A stretch of DNA of 59,174 nucleotides from an uncultured Alphaproteobacteria bacterium (lineage in GTDB: Bacteria; Pseudomonadota; Alphaproteobacteria; Methylaequorales; Methylaequoraceae): contig CABZFH010000007.1 in assembly GCA_902524895.1 (NCBI GenBank), forward strand, positions 1 to 59,174. The letters are read 5' to 3'. Shown here in pieces: positions 1 through 9,919 of this stretch. The translations under genes and the position numbers were made by a program. The notes under the pieces were generated by a model that made no database searches, was not told the DNA's origin, and saw nothing but the letters and a program-made list of their open reading frames with translations. How positions within the stretch are numbered: position 1 is the first letter of the stretch; every line of letters begins with the position of its first letter.

Positions 1-252
1 TTCATATTTATTAAAAATTTGCCTACACTCAAAAAAACTATTAATGATAAAATAAGAAGATTTATGATTTTGATTGATCTAATTTACGAAAAAAAAAAAA
101 TTTTATCTTTATCTTTGATGAATCCACTCAATGATATATTTCCTGAAGATAAAAATAACATAAATTTCGATAGAACATTTTCTAGACTAAATGAGATGAG
201 GTCAGAAAAATATATATTTAAAAACATAAATAAAACAATAGATTTAAAATAA
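1..252 (+). CDS. zapE: Cell division protein ZapE (AFG1-like ATPase), C-terminal fragment cut by window edge
   Basis: The reading frame is open from base 1, so this is the 3' end of a gene that begins outside the window. The roughly 83 visible residues match the extreme C-terminus of ZapE/AFG1 P-loop ATPases: a RRFMILIDLIYEKK helix (family RRFI-LID-LY), an F-RT-SRL-EM-S pattern (RTFSRLNEMRSEKYIF) and termination shortly after. ZapE is a Z-ring-associated ATPase in proteobacteria. Its gene typically lies near mdh and sucCD in alphaproteobacteria, which fits the genes that follow. The nucleotide-binding part is not visible. A TTG at 19 could be mistaken for a start but lies inside the gene. The stop overlaps the nadA start by one base (TAATG). 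Confidence 0.8.
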   Translation, partial: FIFIKNLPTLKKTINDKIRRFMILIDLIYEKKKILSLSLMNPLNDIFPEDKNNINFDRTFSRLNEMRSEKYIFKNINKTIDLK

Positions 253-1196
253 TGGATAATATTTTAGATAAACATAGTTTCTTAGAAAAGCAAATCCTTG
301 AATTAAAGAAAGAAAAGAATGCTGTTATTTTAGCTCATTTTTATCAAGATGAAGAAATTCAAGATATTGCCGACTTCGTTGGAGATTCATTAGATCTCTC
401 CAGAAAAGCTGCAAATACAGAAGCAGATGTAATTGTATTTTGTGGGGTAAAGTTTATGGCTGAAGTTGCAAAAATTCTAAGTCCATCAAAAATTGTCGTT
501 TTACCTGATCTTAGAGCAGGTTGTTCACTAGAAGATTCTTGTCAGCCGAAAAAATTTGAGGAATTTAAAAAATTACATCCAGATCATAAAGTTATATCCT
601 ACATAAACTGTTCTGCAAAAATAAAAGCCTTATCAGATATAATAGTAACATCATCAAATGCTCAAAAAATAGTAGAGAAATTACCAACAGATGAAAAAAT
701 TATTTTTGCTCCAGATAAACACCTGGGAAATTACTTGAATAAATTAACTGATAGAAAGATGGTTTTGTGGAACGGGTCATGTATAGTTCATGAGACGTTT
801 TCTGAGAAACAACTAATCAAGCTCAAAGTGAGGAATGATGATGCAGAAATATTGGCACATCCAGAATGCCCTGAACAAATACTAAATCATGCAGATTATA
901 TTGGTTCAACTTCATCCTTATTAAAAAGGGTTCAAGTTAGTGAGTACCAAAAATTTATAATAGCTACGGAACCTCATATAATTCATCAAATGAAGAAGAA
1001 CGAACCAAACAAAACTTTTATTCCTGCACCAACTTCTGATGGCACGTGTTCTTGTTCAAATTGTCCTTACATGGAATTAAATACCATGGAAAAATTAAGA
1101 GATTGTTTATTAAAACTTTCTCCGTCAATTCAGATGTCTAAAGAATTAATATTTTCTGCAAAGAAACCCTTACTTAAAATGTTAGAATTAAGTTAG
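252..1196 (+). CDS. nadA: Quinolinate synthase NadA
   Basis: NadA condenses iminoaspartate with dihydroxyacetone phosphate to give quinolinate in de novo NAD synthesis and needs a [4Fe-4S] cluster. The 314 aa are typical of the short NadA form. Family landmarks are the substrate-binding HFYQ near residues 29-32 and three probable cluster cysteines: C64 in FCGVKFMAE, C177 in NGSCIVHE and C271 in CSNCPYM. The start ATG overlaps the upstream zapE stop by one base and nadC begins one base after the stop, so zapE-nadA-nadC look co-transcribed and translationally coupled. No nadB lies beside it, so the iminoaspartate source must be encoded elsewhere. Confidence 0.97.
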   Translation: MDNILDKHSFLEKQILELKKEKNAVILAHFYQDEEIQDIADFVGDSLDLSRKAANTEADVIVFCGVKFMAEVAKILSPSKIVVLPDLRAGCSLEDSCQPKKFEEFKKLHPDHKVISYINCSAKIKALSDIIVTSSNAQKIVEKLPTDEKIIFAPDKHLGNYLNKLTDRKMVLWNGSCIVHETFSEKQLIKLKVRNDDAEILAHPECPEQILNHADYIGSTSSLLKRVQVSEYQKFIIATEPHIIHQMKKNEPNKTFIPAPTSDGTCSCSNCPYMELNTMEKLRDCLLKLSPSIQMSKELIFSAKKPLLKMLELS

Positions 1197-1197
1197 A

Positions 1198-2043
1198 ATG
1201 AAATATTCTGTTGCATTAGAAACAGCACACAAACTTTTAACAAATGAATTAAAAACTGATCTTGGATCAAAAAGTTTTAAAAATGATGTTACCTCTCAAA
1301 TTGTGATTAGCAATAAATCGATCAAAGCGTATTTTGTGGCAAGAACAAAAATTATTTTATGCGGAATTAACTTTATTGAATCATTTATTAAAAGCTTAAA
1401 AAATGGAATTGTTATTAAGTTATTCTTCAAGGATGGTGATATTATAAAAGCTAATAAAAAAATTGCTTCGCTTCAGGGTGATGCAAAAAAAATTCTTGTA
1501 TTAGAGAGAACACTACTAAATTTTCTACAGCATTTAAGTAGCATTTCAACTACAACTTATTTTATAAAAGAAAAATTAAAAAATACCAGAATTCAACTTT
1601 TAGATACAAGAAAAACCATAACAGGACTAAGAATTGTCCAAAAATATGCAACTCAAAAAGGAGGAGCCAAAAATCATAGGATTGGCCTTTATGACAAAAT
1701 ATTCATCAAAGATAATCATATTAAAATTGCTGGTGGCATTGAAAATATAAAAAATATTATTAATAGAAAAAATATCAGGGATTACATAATTGAATGTGAT
1801 AATTATAATCAAGCAAGATTTTTCATAGAAGCGGGTGCAAAATATATTTTGTTGGATAATATGAAGATTGAAGAAATAAAAAAGATTCTAAAAATTAAAT
1901 GCAAAAATGTTAAGTTCGAGGTGAGTGGTGGTATAAACGTTAGCAACATAAAAAAATTTCTACATTTGAAAATACATTTTATATCTGTAGGATTTATTAC
2001 ACAAAATCCTGAGCCCACTGATATTGGATTAGATATAATTTAA
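1198..2043 (+). CDS. nadC: Nicotinate-nucleotide pyrophosphorylase (quinolinate phosphoribosyltransferase) NadC
   Basis: This enzyme converts quinolinate and PRPP to nicotinate mononucleotide, CO2 and pyrophosphate, directly after NadA. Length (281 aa) is normal. Recognisable blocks are [12 protein letters not shown] (about 103-114), [11 protein letters not shown] (about 135-145), [13 protein letters not shown] (about 154-166), the KDNHI segment (about 171-175) and the EVSGGIN barrel motif near the C-terminus. Two small departures from the usual family pattern are visible: TPGLR reads TGLR without the proline, and the GGG-NHR block reads GGA-NHR. The ATG lies one base after the nadA stop. Confidence 0.96.
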   Translation: MKYSVALETAHKLLTNELKTDLGSKSFKNDVTSQIVISNKSIKAYFVARTKIILCGINFIESFIKSLKNGIVIKLFFKDGDIIKANKKIASLQGDAKKILVLERTLLNFLQHLSSISTTTYFIKEKLKNTRIQLLDTRKTITGLRIVQKYATQKGGAKNHRIGLYDKIFIKDNHIKIAGGIENIKNIINRKNIRDYIIECDNYNQARFFIEAGAKYILLDNMKIEEIKKILKIKCKNVKFEVSGGINVSNIKKFLHLKIHFISVGFITQNPEPTDIGLDII

Positions 2044-2089
2044 AAAATCTGATATTGTGGTTAACAAAAATTTAGATTTGTTTGATAAA

Positions 2090-3040
2090 ATGATAAAAAT
2101 CAGTCTAATTGGAGCAGGTAATATTGGTGGAACATTAGCCTCTATAATTACTGAAAAAAATTTGTGTGAGGAGATTGTGCTAGTTGACATACTAGAAGGT
2201 TTAGCTCAAGGAAAAGCTCTAGATCTTTCTCAAAGTAGAGCAATAAATGGTTTTTCTACTAAATACATTGGCACTAGTAATTTTAGCGACATACATAATA
2301 GTCAAGTTATTATAGTAACTGCTGGCGTAGCAAGAAAACCGGGTATGACAAGAGATGATCTCATTGAAATCAATCTTAAAGTTATGAAAAATATTGGCTC
2401 TGCAATTAAAACTTATAGCCCAAATGCATTCGTAATATGTGTCACGAATCCACTTGATGCAATGGTATGGACACTAAAAAAAGTTAGTGGTTTAAAAAAG
2501 CAAATGATTGTTGGCATGGCAGGCACTCTTGATTCTTCAAGATTCAGATTTTTTTTATCTCAAGAACTCCAAATTTCAGCAAAATACATACAAACAATGG
2601 TACTTGGAGGACATGGTGATACGATGGTTCCGTTATTAAAATATACAACAGTTAGCGGTATTCCTTTAATTGAACTTATTGAAAAAAAACTTATTTCAAT
2701 GTCAAAAGTTCACGAAATTATTGAAAGAACAAGAAATGGGGGGGGTGAAATTGTAAAGCTTTTAAAAAGTAGTTCAGCATTTTACGCCCCAGCAATAAGC
2801 ACCGTTGAAATAGCTGAATCTTTTTTAAGAAATGAAAAAAAACTGATTCCCTGTTCCTCATATCTTGAAGGTGAATATGGTGTTAAAGATTTATTTGTTG
2901 GTGTTCCAGTTATTATTGGTAAAAACGGAGTTGAAAGAATTGTGGAGCTTAAATTTGATAGAGACGAAAAGGAAAATTTCAATCACTCTGTAAAATCTGT
3001 TGTTGAATTGACTAAAAAATGTAAAAAACTTCTTGAGTAA
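2090..3040 (+). CDS. mdh: Malate dehydrogenase (LDH-like class)
   Basis: NAD-dependent malate dehydrogenase of the TCA cycle, interconverting malate and oxaloacetate in the cytoplasm. An upstream in-frame GTG at 2057 would add 11 residues, but family proteins start just before the Rossmann motif, so I take the ATG at 2090 (316 aa, [17 protein letters not shown]). Visible features are the GxGxxG nucleotide site at residues 8-13, the substrate-loop arginine in [12 protein letters not shown] (arginine rather than the LDH glutamine, hence malate), NPLDAM, and the catalytic histidine in [10 protein letters not shown]. It sits upstream of sucCD in the same orientation, the usual alphaproteobacterial TCA cluster. 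Confidence 0.95.
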   Translation: MIKISLIGAGNIGGTLASIITEKNLCEEIVLVDILEGLAQGKALDLSQSRAINGFSTKYIGTSNFSDIHNSQVIIVTAGVARKPGMTRDDLIEINLKVMKNIGSAIKTYSPNAFVICVTNPLDAMVWTLKKVSGLKKQMIVGMAGTLDSSRFRFFLSQELQISAKYIQTMVLGGHGDTMVPLLKYTTVSGIPLIELIEKKLISMSKVHEIIERTRNGGGEIVKLLKSSSAFYAPAISTVEIAESFLRNEKKLIPCSSYLEGEYGVKDLFVGVPVIIGKNGVERIVELKFDRDEKENFNHSVKSVVELTKKCKKLLE

Positions 3041-3093
3041 GTTCTTTTTACTGGTTATTCTCACACACTTACAAATTGAAACTAAGGTTTATT

Positions 3094-4260
3094 ATGGATA
3101 TCCATGAGTATCAAGCTAAACAACTTATCTCTAAATTTGGTGTACAAGTACCTGTTGGTGAAGTTATTTATCAGCCTCATGAGGCTGTAACGGTTGCATC
3201 TTGGCTAAATGAAGATGATGTTGTTGTTAAGTGCCAGATTCACGCAGGTGGCAGGGGTAGGGCTGGCGGAATAAAAATTTGTAAAGGTCAAGAAGAAATA
3301 ATTGCCGAAGTAGACAGAATGATCGGAATGAAACTTGTTACACCACAAACGGGACCAGAAGGAAAGATTGTCAGTAGAGTCTATATTGAAAAAGCATACA
3401 ATATCAAATCTGAGTTATATTTTTGTATAACTATTGACAGGGAAACCGGGGGCAACACAATAATAGCTTCAAAAAGAGGTGGGGTTAATATCGAAGAAGT
3501 TGCTGAGAAAAGTCCTCAAGATATTTTTAAAGTAAAATTGGGACCAGGAAACAAACTTCTTCCTCATCATGCTCGAACAATATCCTATGAATTAGGTCTC
3601 AAAGGCAAGATAGCCAGAGCAGCTCAAAAAAATTTTATAGCTCTTTATGAAGCATTTACTAACCTAGATTCTTCCTTATTAGAAGTAAACCCATTTGTCG
3701 TCACTGACAAAGAAGAAGTTGTTGCGGTTGATTGTAAAGCGTCATTTGATGATAATGCCTTATACAGACAAAGACAAGTTGCTGAAATGAAAGATGATAA
3801 TGAATATGATCCTTTAGAATTAGAGGCAGCAAGACATGATTTAAATTATGTAAAATTAGATGGTGATATAGGCCTTATGGTTAATGGAGCTGGGCTCTCT
3901 ATGGCAACTATGGATATTATTAAATTCTATGGTGGCAAAGCTGCTAACTTCATGGATGTTGCCGGGGCGGCAACACCCGAAAGAGTCGCAGCTGCATTTA
4001 AATTAATTTACAGGGATAAAGACGTTGAAGGTATTTTAATAAATATATTTGGAGGTATGATGAGATGCAATGATATTGCTCAAGGTCTTGTAAATGCAGC
4101 GAAGGACGTGGGTTTAAATAAACCCTTAGTTGTAAGATTAGAAGGAACAAATGTAGAAATGGGAATGGAAATACTCAAATCATCTGGTTTTCCTATCACA
4201 CCTGTACCAACTATGGATCAAGCGGCAAGAGAAATTGTGCAACTGGTCAAAAAAAAGTAG
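3094..4260 (+). CDS. sucC: Succinyl-CoA synthetase (ADP-forming) beta subunit
   Basis: Beta subunit of succinate-CoA ligase, which couples succinyl-CoA cleavage to nucleoside triphosphate formation in the TCA cycle. The start is the ATG at 3094, giving the canonical [12 protein letters not shown]-terminus (388 aa). An AAGG at 3084-3087 lies six bases upstream, whereas an in-frame TTG at 3076 adds six atypical residues. An N-terminal ATP-grasp domain (glycine-rich [10 protein letters not shown] near residue 50) is followed by the ligase domain with [12 protein letters not shown] and [12 protein letters not shown]. The stop is one base from the sucD ATG, so the two subunits are coupled. Confidence 0.97.
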   Translation: MDIHEYQAKQLISKFGVQVPVGEVIYQPHEAVTVASWLNEDDVVVKCQIHAGGRGRAGGIKICKGQEEIIAEVDRMIGMKLVTPQTGPEGKIVSRVYIEKAYNIKSELYFCITIDRETGGNTIIASKRGGVNIEEVAEKSPQDIFKVKLGPGNKLLPHHARTISYELGLKGKIARAAQKNFIALYEAFTNLDSSLLEVNPFVVTDKEEVVAVDCKASFDDNALYRQRQVAEMKDDNEYDPLELEAARHDLNYVKLDGDIGLMVNGAGLSMATMDIIKFYGGKAANFMDVAGAATPERVAAAFKLIYRDKDVEGILINIFGGMMRCNDIAQGLVNAAKDVGLNKPLVVRLEGTNVEMGMEILKSSGFPITPVPTMDQAAREIVQLVKKK

Positions 4261-4261
4261 T

Positions 4262-5140
4262 ATGGCAGTATTAATAACAAAAGAAACTAAAATTATTTGT
4301 CAGGGTTTTACTGGCGCCCAGGGCACATTTCATTCCGAAAGAGCTATTGCATATAACACAAATCTTGTTGGAGGAGTAACACCAGATAAAGGAGGAATGA
4401 CACATCTTGACCTCCCTGTATTTAATACAATTGCAGAAGCTAAGAAAGTAACAAATTGTAATGCTAGTGGTGTCTTTGTTCCACCTCCTTTTGCAGCCGA
4501 TGCGATACTAGAGGGAGTTGAAGCAGAATTAGATTTAATAGTTTGTATAACCGATGGAATACCAACAAGTGATATGCAAAGAGTAAGAAGAGAGATGAAA
4601 GGCTCAAAAACTAGATTGGTGGGTCCTAATTGTCCTGGGGTTTTAACACCTGGAGTTGGAAAAATTGGAATTATTCCTGGTCATATTTGTAAACCGGGAA
4701 GAATAGGTGTCGTCTCTAGATCTGGAACTTTATCATATGAATCAGCTGTACAAACATCTGAACTGGGGCAATCAACGATTATTGGCATCGGTGGTGATCC
4801 CGTCAATGGAACAAATTTTGTTGATGCTCTAGAACTTTTTTTAGATGACCCTGATACCGATGGTATAGTTTTAATTGGAGAAATTGGTGGAACAGCTGAA
4901 GTTGATGGAGCAGATTTTATTAAATCTTGGGGGAAAAAAATATCTAAGCCGGTTGCGGGATTTGTTGCAGGGGCTGCTGCACCCAAGGGAAAAAAGCTTG
5001 GTCACGCTGGTGCTATAGTTAGTAGTGGAGATGAGACTGCTGATGCAAAAAAAGAGGCTCTTAAATCAGCTGGTGTTATTGTGGCAGAAACAATTACTAC
5101 CATTGGAGATGCTATGATAAAAGCAATGGAAAAAAAATAA
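4262..5140 (+). CDS. sucD: Succinyl-CoA synthetase alpha subunit
   Basis: Alpha subunit of succinyl-CoA synthetase, carrying the CoA-binding domain and the phosphorylated histidine. I start it at the ATG at 4262 ([10 protein letters not shown], 292 aa). An upstream alternative at 4235 would overlap sucC and add nine residues not found in the family. Landmarks are the CoA-binding [12 protein letters not shown] (about 18-29), [11 protein letters not shown] (about 120-130), SRSGTLSYE (about 150-158) and the active-site histidine in [10 protein letters not shown] (about 250). No sucA/sucB follows; the next gene is an ACT-domain regulator, so 2-oxoglutarate dehydrogenase genes lie elsewhere. Confidence 0.97.
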   Translation: MAVLITKETKIICQGFTGAQGTFHSERAIAYNTNLVGGVTPDKGGMTHLDLPVFNTIAEAKKVTNCNASGVFVPPPFAADAILEGVEAELDLIVCITDGIPTSDMQRVRREMKGSKTRLVGPNCPGVLTPGVGKIGIIPGHICKPGRIGVVSRSGTLSYESAVQTSELGQSTIIGIGGDPVNGTNFVDALELFLDDPDTDGIVLIGEIGGTAEVDGADFIKSWGKKISKPVAGFVAGAAAPKGKKLGHAGAIVSSGDETADAKKEALKSAGVIVAETITTIGDAMIKAMEKK

Positions 5141-5155
5141 ATTGATTGAGGTATT

Positions 5156-5677
5156 ATGAATAACGCAATAATTTCTTATTTAGGAGAAAATAAACCTAAT
5201 TTGATTACAGACATAACAACACTATTAACAGATTTGGGCGGAGAATTTTCCGGTGTTACTTTTGCCACTTTGGGCAGAGGGTGTGAGCTAACTATGGTTT
5301 ATTCTCGAGATGATGGTTTAGATATAAAAAAAATTAAAAAAGATTTAGAGGCTATAGAAACTTGCAAAAATGGTGAATTTAATGTTAAACTATTTGAATT
5401 CAATACTGAGTCAGGTCCTACAACGAAAATAACACACAGAATAATTCTATCAGGAGAAGACAAAAAAGGTTTATTACACAAAATAATTAATACTCTTGAT
5501 GAAAATTCAGCAGTGATCGTTAGAATGAACACTGAGAAAATAACGTTTCCAGAACACACTCAATATATATCGAGGTTTGCAATTTCTGTAAGAGAAGATA
5601 ATGCTCCTAAGTGTTTATCTGAAATAGTGAAAGTTGCAGGTGAGATGAAATTAACTTTTAGATATGAAACCTCTTGA
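5156..5677 (+). CDS. Double ACT-domain protein, glycine cleavage repressor (GcvR)-like
   Basis: The 173 aa contain two tandem ACT-type modules (about 1-80 and 90-170) and little else, the architecture of GcvR-like regulators. The N-terminus (ISYLGENKPNLITDITTLLTDLGGEF) and the second-module start (HRIILSGEDKKGLLHKI) are typical ACT beta-alpha segments. In enterobacteria GcvR antagonises GcvA in control of glycine cleavage, but no GcvA or gcv gene is visible here, so the function in this organism is unknown. A GAGG sits just upstream of the ATG, and it follows sucD by 15 bases, so it may be read from the TCA operon. Its stop abuts the xerC stop tail to tail. Confidence 0.75.
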   Translation: MNNAIISYLGENKPNLITDITTLLTDLGGEFSGVTFATLGRGCELTMVYSRDDGLDIKKIKKDLEAIETCKNGEFNVKLFEFNTESGPTTKITHRIILSGEDKKGLLHKIINTLDENSAVIVRMNTEKITFPEHTQYISRFAISVREDNAPKCLSEIVKVAGEMKLTFRYETS

Positions 5678-6589
5678 TTATCTCTTAGATCTTGGATGAA
5701 AGTTCTTAATCACTTCTTTAATTTTTTTTACACTTATTGAAGTATATTTTTGAGTTGTTGAAAGTGATTCATGACCTAAAATCTTTTGAATTGATCGTAA
5801 ATCAACATAATTTTCTAAAAGTTGCGTTGCAAAACTATGTCGAAATGAATGGGGAGTGGTATTGTCAGGTAAGGATAACTTAATTCTTAAATTTTTAATT
5901 ATCTTTTGAATAATAGATGGATGGAGTTTTTTCCCCCTTTCTCCCATAAAGATATAATGTTCGGGTTTATTTTCAAATGGCATTGATTCCAACAATTCAT
6001 TTAAAAATTTTAATATTTCAGAAAAAACTGGTATTAATCTATTTTTTTGACCTTTGCCTAAGATAGATATAAAATTTCCTGTTTTTAAATCACTTATTTT
6101 TAAATTCAATACCTCATTGATTCTTAGTCCGAAACCCCACATTAATAAAATTATAGAAAGATTTCTTTTTATAATCCAGGTTTCTTTATCTTTTTTTAAA
6201 GATGAAATAATCTTTTCTACTTGAGAAGTAGAGAGTGGTCTTGGAAGAGACGTTAAGAATTTTGGAGAATTTATAGATAATACTTTAGAAGATTTTATAT
6301 ATTTTTTTCTGTATATAAATGTAATGAAACTCTTTAAGGAAGACAAATATCGAGCATTACTTCTTTGGTTTATACCTTTTTCAATATTTTTAAAAAAAAA
6401 AGCTCTAACTGTTTTTTTATCTATTTTTTCAATGATTGAAATCGATAATTCTGAGTTTTCAAAATTTTTAAAAAAATCTAAAAAAAACTTTAGGTCCGAT
6501 TGATAAGATTTAATTGTATTATATGAGAGTCGTTTTTCATATTTAAGCCAAATCAACCATTCATTAATAATATTTTGAAATTTATCCAT
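5678..6589 (-). CDS. xerC: Tyrosine recombinase XerC
   Basis: Site-specific tyrosine recombinase that, with XerD, resolves chromosome dimers at dif. At 303 aa it has the normal Xer length. An N-terminal SAM-like core-binding domain (about 5-100, LSYNTIKSYQSDLKFF) precedes the catalytic domain with all expected residues: R156 (GFGLRINE), a lysine near 179 (LGKGQKNR), H247 and R250 (HSFRHSFA), H273 (LGHESL) and the nucleophile Y282 (KYTSIS). The upstream DUF484 gene overlaps it by 8 nt, and DUF484-xerC is a common proteobacterial pair, favouring XerC over XerD or a phage integrase. No second candidate is in the window. Confidence 0.93.
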   Translation of the reverse strand: MDKFQNIINEWLIWLKYEKRLSYNTIKSYQSDLKFFLDFFKNFENSELSISIIEKIDKKTVRAFFFKNIEKGINQRSNARYLSSLKSFITFIYRKKYIKSSKVLSINSPKFLTSLPRPLSTSQVEKIISSLKKDKETWIIKRNLSIILLMWGFGLRINEVLNLKISDLKTGNFISILGKGQKNRLIPVFSEILKFLNELLESMPFENKPEHYIFMGERGKKLHPSIIQKIIKNLRIKLSLPDNTTPHSFRHSFATQLLENYVDLRSIQKILGHESLSTTQKYTSISVKKIKEVIKNFHPRSKR

Positions 6590-7241
6590 AACAATTATTT
6601 TTTATATTTTTAAGATGCTGCCTAATAAATTCATGAAAAAAAGAAATTAATTCAGCACCTTTATTTTTAAAAAATATTTTTTGTTTACTTCCAAGTGCAA
6701 TTAATGAAGGTTCATTAAAAATACTTTCATCTAGAACACATAATGCATTAGAGTAAATTTTATAAGGAATAGAGTTAAAAATTTCTAAATCATCATCGAC
6801 TGCATCTAATATAATTTTATTCTCATTCCCTGTAACTAGTCGAAGTTTTTCTTTTTCTAGAAAAACACCTCCAAATTTTGTAATTTTTTGATAAGAAGAG
6901 ACTAATAATATAGAATCCACTCCAATTTCTTTTGTTAACTCCTTGGTCATATACTCCACTAGTGTTTTGATTTCATTTATGCTTACTAAATTAATAATAG
7001 CTCTATGTAATTTCTCTTGAGTTAGAAAATTAAATCTTGCATTTTCAATAATTTTTCTTTGCTTGTTTTTTAATTTTTTAATGATCCAATCTTTGAAGGA
7101 AATTACTGAGTTGTTGTCTTGACTAATATTAATATCAGGGAACTTTATCTTTTGAAGCACATGAGGGTTTTCAACGAAAAAATCAGGATTTTCTTCTAAA
7201 AGCTTTTGGATTTTTTGATTCTCTTTTTTTTTTTTTTCCAT
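6582..7241 (-). CDS. DUF484 family protein
   Basis: A 219-aa protein with the DUF484 layout: an N-terminal segment NPDFFVENPHVLQKIKFP followed by a basic helix and a GAF-like C-terminal half. The family is usually encoded immediately before xerC, as here, with an 8-nt overlap that suggests translational coupling. Its biochemical role is not established; the GAF-like fold suggests small-molecule or protein binding, which is inference. No membrane segment or signal peptide is visible. It is transcribed divergently from priA. Confidence 0.85.
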   Translation of the reverse strand: MEKKKKENQKIQKLLEENPDFFVENPHVLQKIKFPDINISQDNNSVISFKDWIIKKLKNKQRKIIENARFNFLTQEKLHRAIINLVSINEIKTLVEYMTKELTKEIGVDSILLVSSYQKITKFGGVFLEKEKLRLVTGNENKIILDAVDDDLEIFNSIPYKIYSNALCVLDESIFNEPSLIALGSKQKIFFKNKGAELISFFHEFIRQHLKNIKNNCYG

Positions 7242-7304
7242 TTTAAGTTATTTTATAAGATCATATTATAAATTGTTATAATTTTTTTTATTTATCTATT
7301 TTTT

Positions 7305-9272
7305 ATGATTATTGAAATTATTTTTCCTTTACCCATTAATAAATCCTTTTACTACAATAAAAATAATGATGTAAAAAAAATAAAAATTGGAAATCTAGTT
7401 AAAGCTGAATTTAGAAATAAAATAATTACTGGATTGGTCATAAATATTCATTTAGATAAAGAATCAGACAAACCACTTAAATCAATTATTTCAGTTTATG
7501 AAAATATATTATTTAATAAAGAATTATTAAAAAGTTTAAAATTCTTTGCAAAATATTCTTGTAATTCTTATTCTTCTATGTTGAAACTTTTTTTGTCAGG
7601 GTTCAAAGATAATACTAAAGAATTACCAAAATTTTTAGCTTTAAAAAATAATTCGAAAATTAAACCCAGTTTAACTTCAGAACAAAACATAGTTGTAAAA
7701 AAAATTCTAAATTTAAATAAAAAGAAATTTAGTGCTGTTTTACTTGATGGAATAACTGGTTCAGGAAAAACAAGAGTTTATATGCATATTTTAATGAAAT
7801 ATATTCATAAAGGCTTGCAATCTGTTATACTTGTTCCAGAAAAAATTCTAACAAAACAATGGATTCAAGAATTATCAAATGATTTTGGAATAGTTCCGGA
7901 AATTTATCATTCATCAATTTCAAAAAAAGAAAAATATCGAATCTGGTTAGGGGCACATCTTGGGAAAATAAATGTTGTAATTGGCACAAGATCTGCTCTT
8001 TTTTTACCATTTCAAAACTTAGGGTTATTAATTATTGATGAAGAACACGATAGCTCATTTAAACAAGAAGAAGGAACAATATTAAATGTGAGAGATCTTG
8101 GAGTGGTAAGAGCAAAAAACTCAAATTCACTAATTATCTTGAGTTCTGCTACACCTTCTCTAGAAAGTTTGTACAATGTAAAAAAAGAAAAATATATTAG
8201 ATTTTGTTTAAATAAAAGAGTAAAAGATTCAAAACTTCCAATTATTGAATTGATCGATTTAAGAAACGAAAATCAAAAAAAGAATAAGTGGTTAACTAAT
8301 ACTCTTGTATCAGAAATAAAAAAAACTCTTAAAGAAAAAAAACAATCTCTTATTTTTATAAATAAAAGGGGATATGCTCCAGTAACGTTATGTAAAAATT
8401 GTGGATATTCAAAAAATTGCATTAATTGTGATGTAGCATTAGTGTTACATAAAAAAAAAGAGACAAATGCAGAGTTAATATGCCATTATTGTAATTACAA
8501 AGAACCATATTCCAGTCAATGTCAAAAATGTGGGAAAACTGATCTCATTCCTGTAGGTCCAGGCATAGAAAGAATATTTGAGGAGGTCAAAGAAACTTTT
8601 GCTGATTCAAAAATTGCAATGATATCAAGTGATAAAATTAAAGATCAAAAACAATTGAATACTATTATTAATCTTATTTTTGAGAATAAAATAGATATAA
8701 TAATTGGAACCCAAATTACAGCTAAAGGTCATCATTTTCCAAACCTAAAAACAGTAGGAATTCTAAATATTGATAACTTACTAAATAGTTTTGATTTACG
8801 ATCAGCAGAAAAATCATTCCAACTTCTAACTCAAGTTTCTGGTAGAGCAGGAAGAGAGAAAACAAAAGGAAAAGTTTTTATACAAACATTTCAACCTAAA
8901 CATCCAGTTTTCAATGCGATTTTGAGTGATCAAAAGGATTTGTTTTTAAATTGGGAATTTATTCAGAGACGAAAAAACAATCAGCCACCTTTTTCAAAAT
9001 TTATATCAATTGTTATTAGTCATAAAATTGAAAATGTAGTAATGAGAATAAGCAGGGAGATTTTTATAAAGTTAAGGAAGTTCTTTAAGGATATTATTTG
9101 TATTGGTCCTTCTCCGGCACCACAGTACAGACTTAGAAATAAATTTAGGTGGAGAATTCTAATTAAACATGATTTGAATTATTTTAAACAAAATGAACTT
9201 AAAAATTTTTTAACAGATATTAAAAAAGATAATTCCTTAAAAATTGATGTTGATCCAATAAGCTTTTTTTAA
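7305..9272 (+). CDS. priA: Primosomal replication helicase PriA
   Basis: PriA is the 3'-5' superfamily 2 helicase that restarts stalled replication forks. The 655 aa are shorter than the roughly 730 of E. coli but keep the essential parts: an N-terminal DNA-binding domain (about 1-110), Walker A GITGSGKT (about 149-156), DEEH box (about 245-248), a zinc-binding insert with paired cysteines (about 363-409; CKNCG, CINC, CHYC, CQKCG), motif V GTQITAKGHHFP and motif VI QVSGRAGRE (about 509-517). A perfect TATAAT lies at 7277-7282 between it and the divergent DUF484 gene, but I see no convincing -35 element. Confidence 0.95.
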   Translation: MIIEIIFPLPINKSFYYNKNNDVKKIKIGNLVKAEFRNKIITGLVINIHLDKESDKPLKSIISVYENILFNKELLKSLKFFAKYSCNSYSSMLKLFLSGFKDNTKELPKFLALKNNSKIKPSLTSEQNIVVKKILNLNKKKFSAVLLDGITGSGKTRVYMHILMKYIHKGLQSVILVPEKILTKQWIQELSNDFGIVPEIYHSSISKKEKYRIWLGAHLGKINVVIGTRSALFLPFQNLGLLIIDEEHDSSFKQEEGTILNVRDLGVVRAKNSNSLIILSSATPSLESLYNVKKEKYIRFCLNKRVKDSKLPIIELIDLRNENQKKNKWLTNTLVSEIKKTLKEKKQSLIFINKRGYAPVTLCKNCGYSKNCINCDVALVLHKKKETNAELICHYCNYKEPYSSQCQKCGKTDLIPVGPGIERIFEEVKETFADSKIAMISSDKIKDQKQLNTIINLIFENKIDIIIGTQITAKGHHFPNLKTVGILNIDNLLNSFDLRSAEKSFQLLTQVSGRAGREKTKGKVFIQTFQPKHPVFNAILSDQKDLFLNWEFIQRRKNNQPPFSKFISIVISHKIENVVMRISREIFIKLRKFFKDIICIGPSPAPQYRLRNKFRWRILIKHDLNYFKQNELKNFLTDIKKDNSLKIDVDPISFF

Positions 9273-9355
9273 ATAAATTAATTTTTAGATTATTGAATAG
9301 TTTCAATACTTGTGATAGACAATGTTTTTTAATTAATTTTTATTAAGTAAGTTAG

Positions 9356-9916
9356 TTGGCAACCGATTCTTTAAATAATAATGAGTTATGCAGAAGATAC
9401 GCATTAGCCCTTTTTTCTATTGGAGAAGAAAAAAAGGAAATAGAAAGATATGTTGAAAACTTTAAGGTCTTATATTCAACAAAAAATAAGCATAATGAAC
9501 TAAATGATTTTTTTAGTAACCCTTTACTAACGACCAAAAAAAAAGTTGTAGTTCTAGATAAAATCTCAAAAAAATTAAAATTTCAAAAATTATTTTCAAA
9601 CTTTCTTAAAGTTGTAGCCAAACACAATAGATTATCTCAGTTAAATACAATTAACAAACATTTTGATGAAATTATTCAAACTAAGAATAATAAAATAAAT
9701 GTAGAGATTGTGACCTCAGTTGAAATCAGTAAAGATATAAACAATAAATTAGTCAAAAAACTTGAAAACCTAACCAAAAAAAAAGTAAATTTAGAAAATA
9801 AAATTGACCAAAATATTCTTGGAGGGATAATAATCAAAATTGGATCCATAATGATTGATTCATCACTAAGAACGAAACTAGAAAAATGTAAATTTTCTAT
9901 GAAAGGTAAAGGATAA
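9356..9916 (+). CDS. atpH: ATP synthase F1 delta subunit
   Basis: Delta subunit of F1Fo ATP synthase, linking the F1 head to the peripheral stalk. The 186 aa show the family N-terminus (CRRYALALFSIGEE, about 12-25) and the diagnostic C-terminus (ILGGIIIKIGSIMIDSSLR near 150-170, then LEKCKFSMKG). It appears to start with TTG at 9356: no ATG precedes the conserved N-terminus in this frame, and family proteins start at about this point. First gene of the atpHAGDC operon; the Fo genes are not in the window, the usual alphaproteobacterial split. An ATTGAA/TTCAAT inverted repeat lies upstream at about 9292-9307. Confidence 0.93.
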   Translation: MATDSLNNNELCRRYALALFSIGEEKKEIERYVENFKVLYSTKNKHNELNDFFSNPLLTTKKKVVVLDKISKKLKFQKLFSNFLKVVAKHNRLSQLNTINKHFDEIIQTKNNKINVEIVTSVEISKDINNKLVKKLENLTKKKVNLENKIDQNILGGIIIKIGSIMIDSSLRTKLEKCKFSMKGKG

Positions 9917-9919
9917 CAA

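Noticed and set aside
5678-6589. Phage integrase marking an island near 6 kb
   Set aside because: Length, intact catalytic residues and overlap with DUF484 identify chromosomal XerC; no attachment repeats are seen there.
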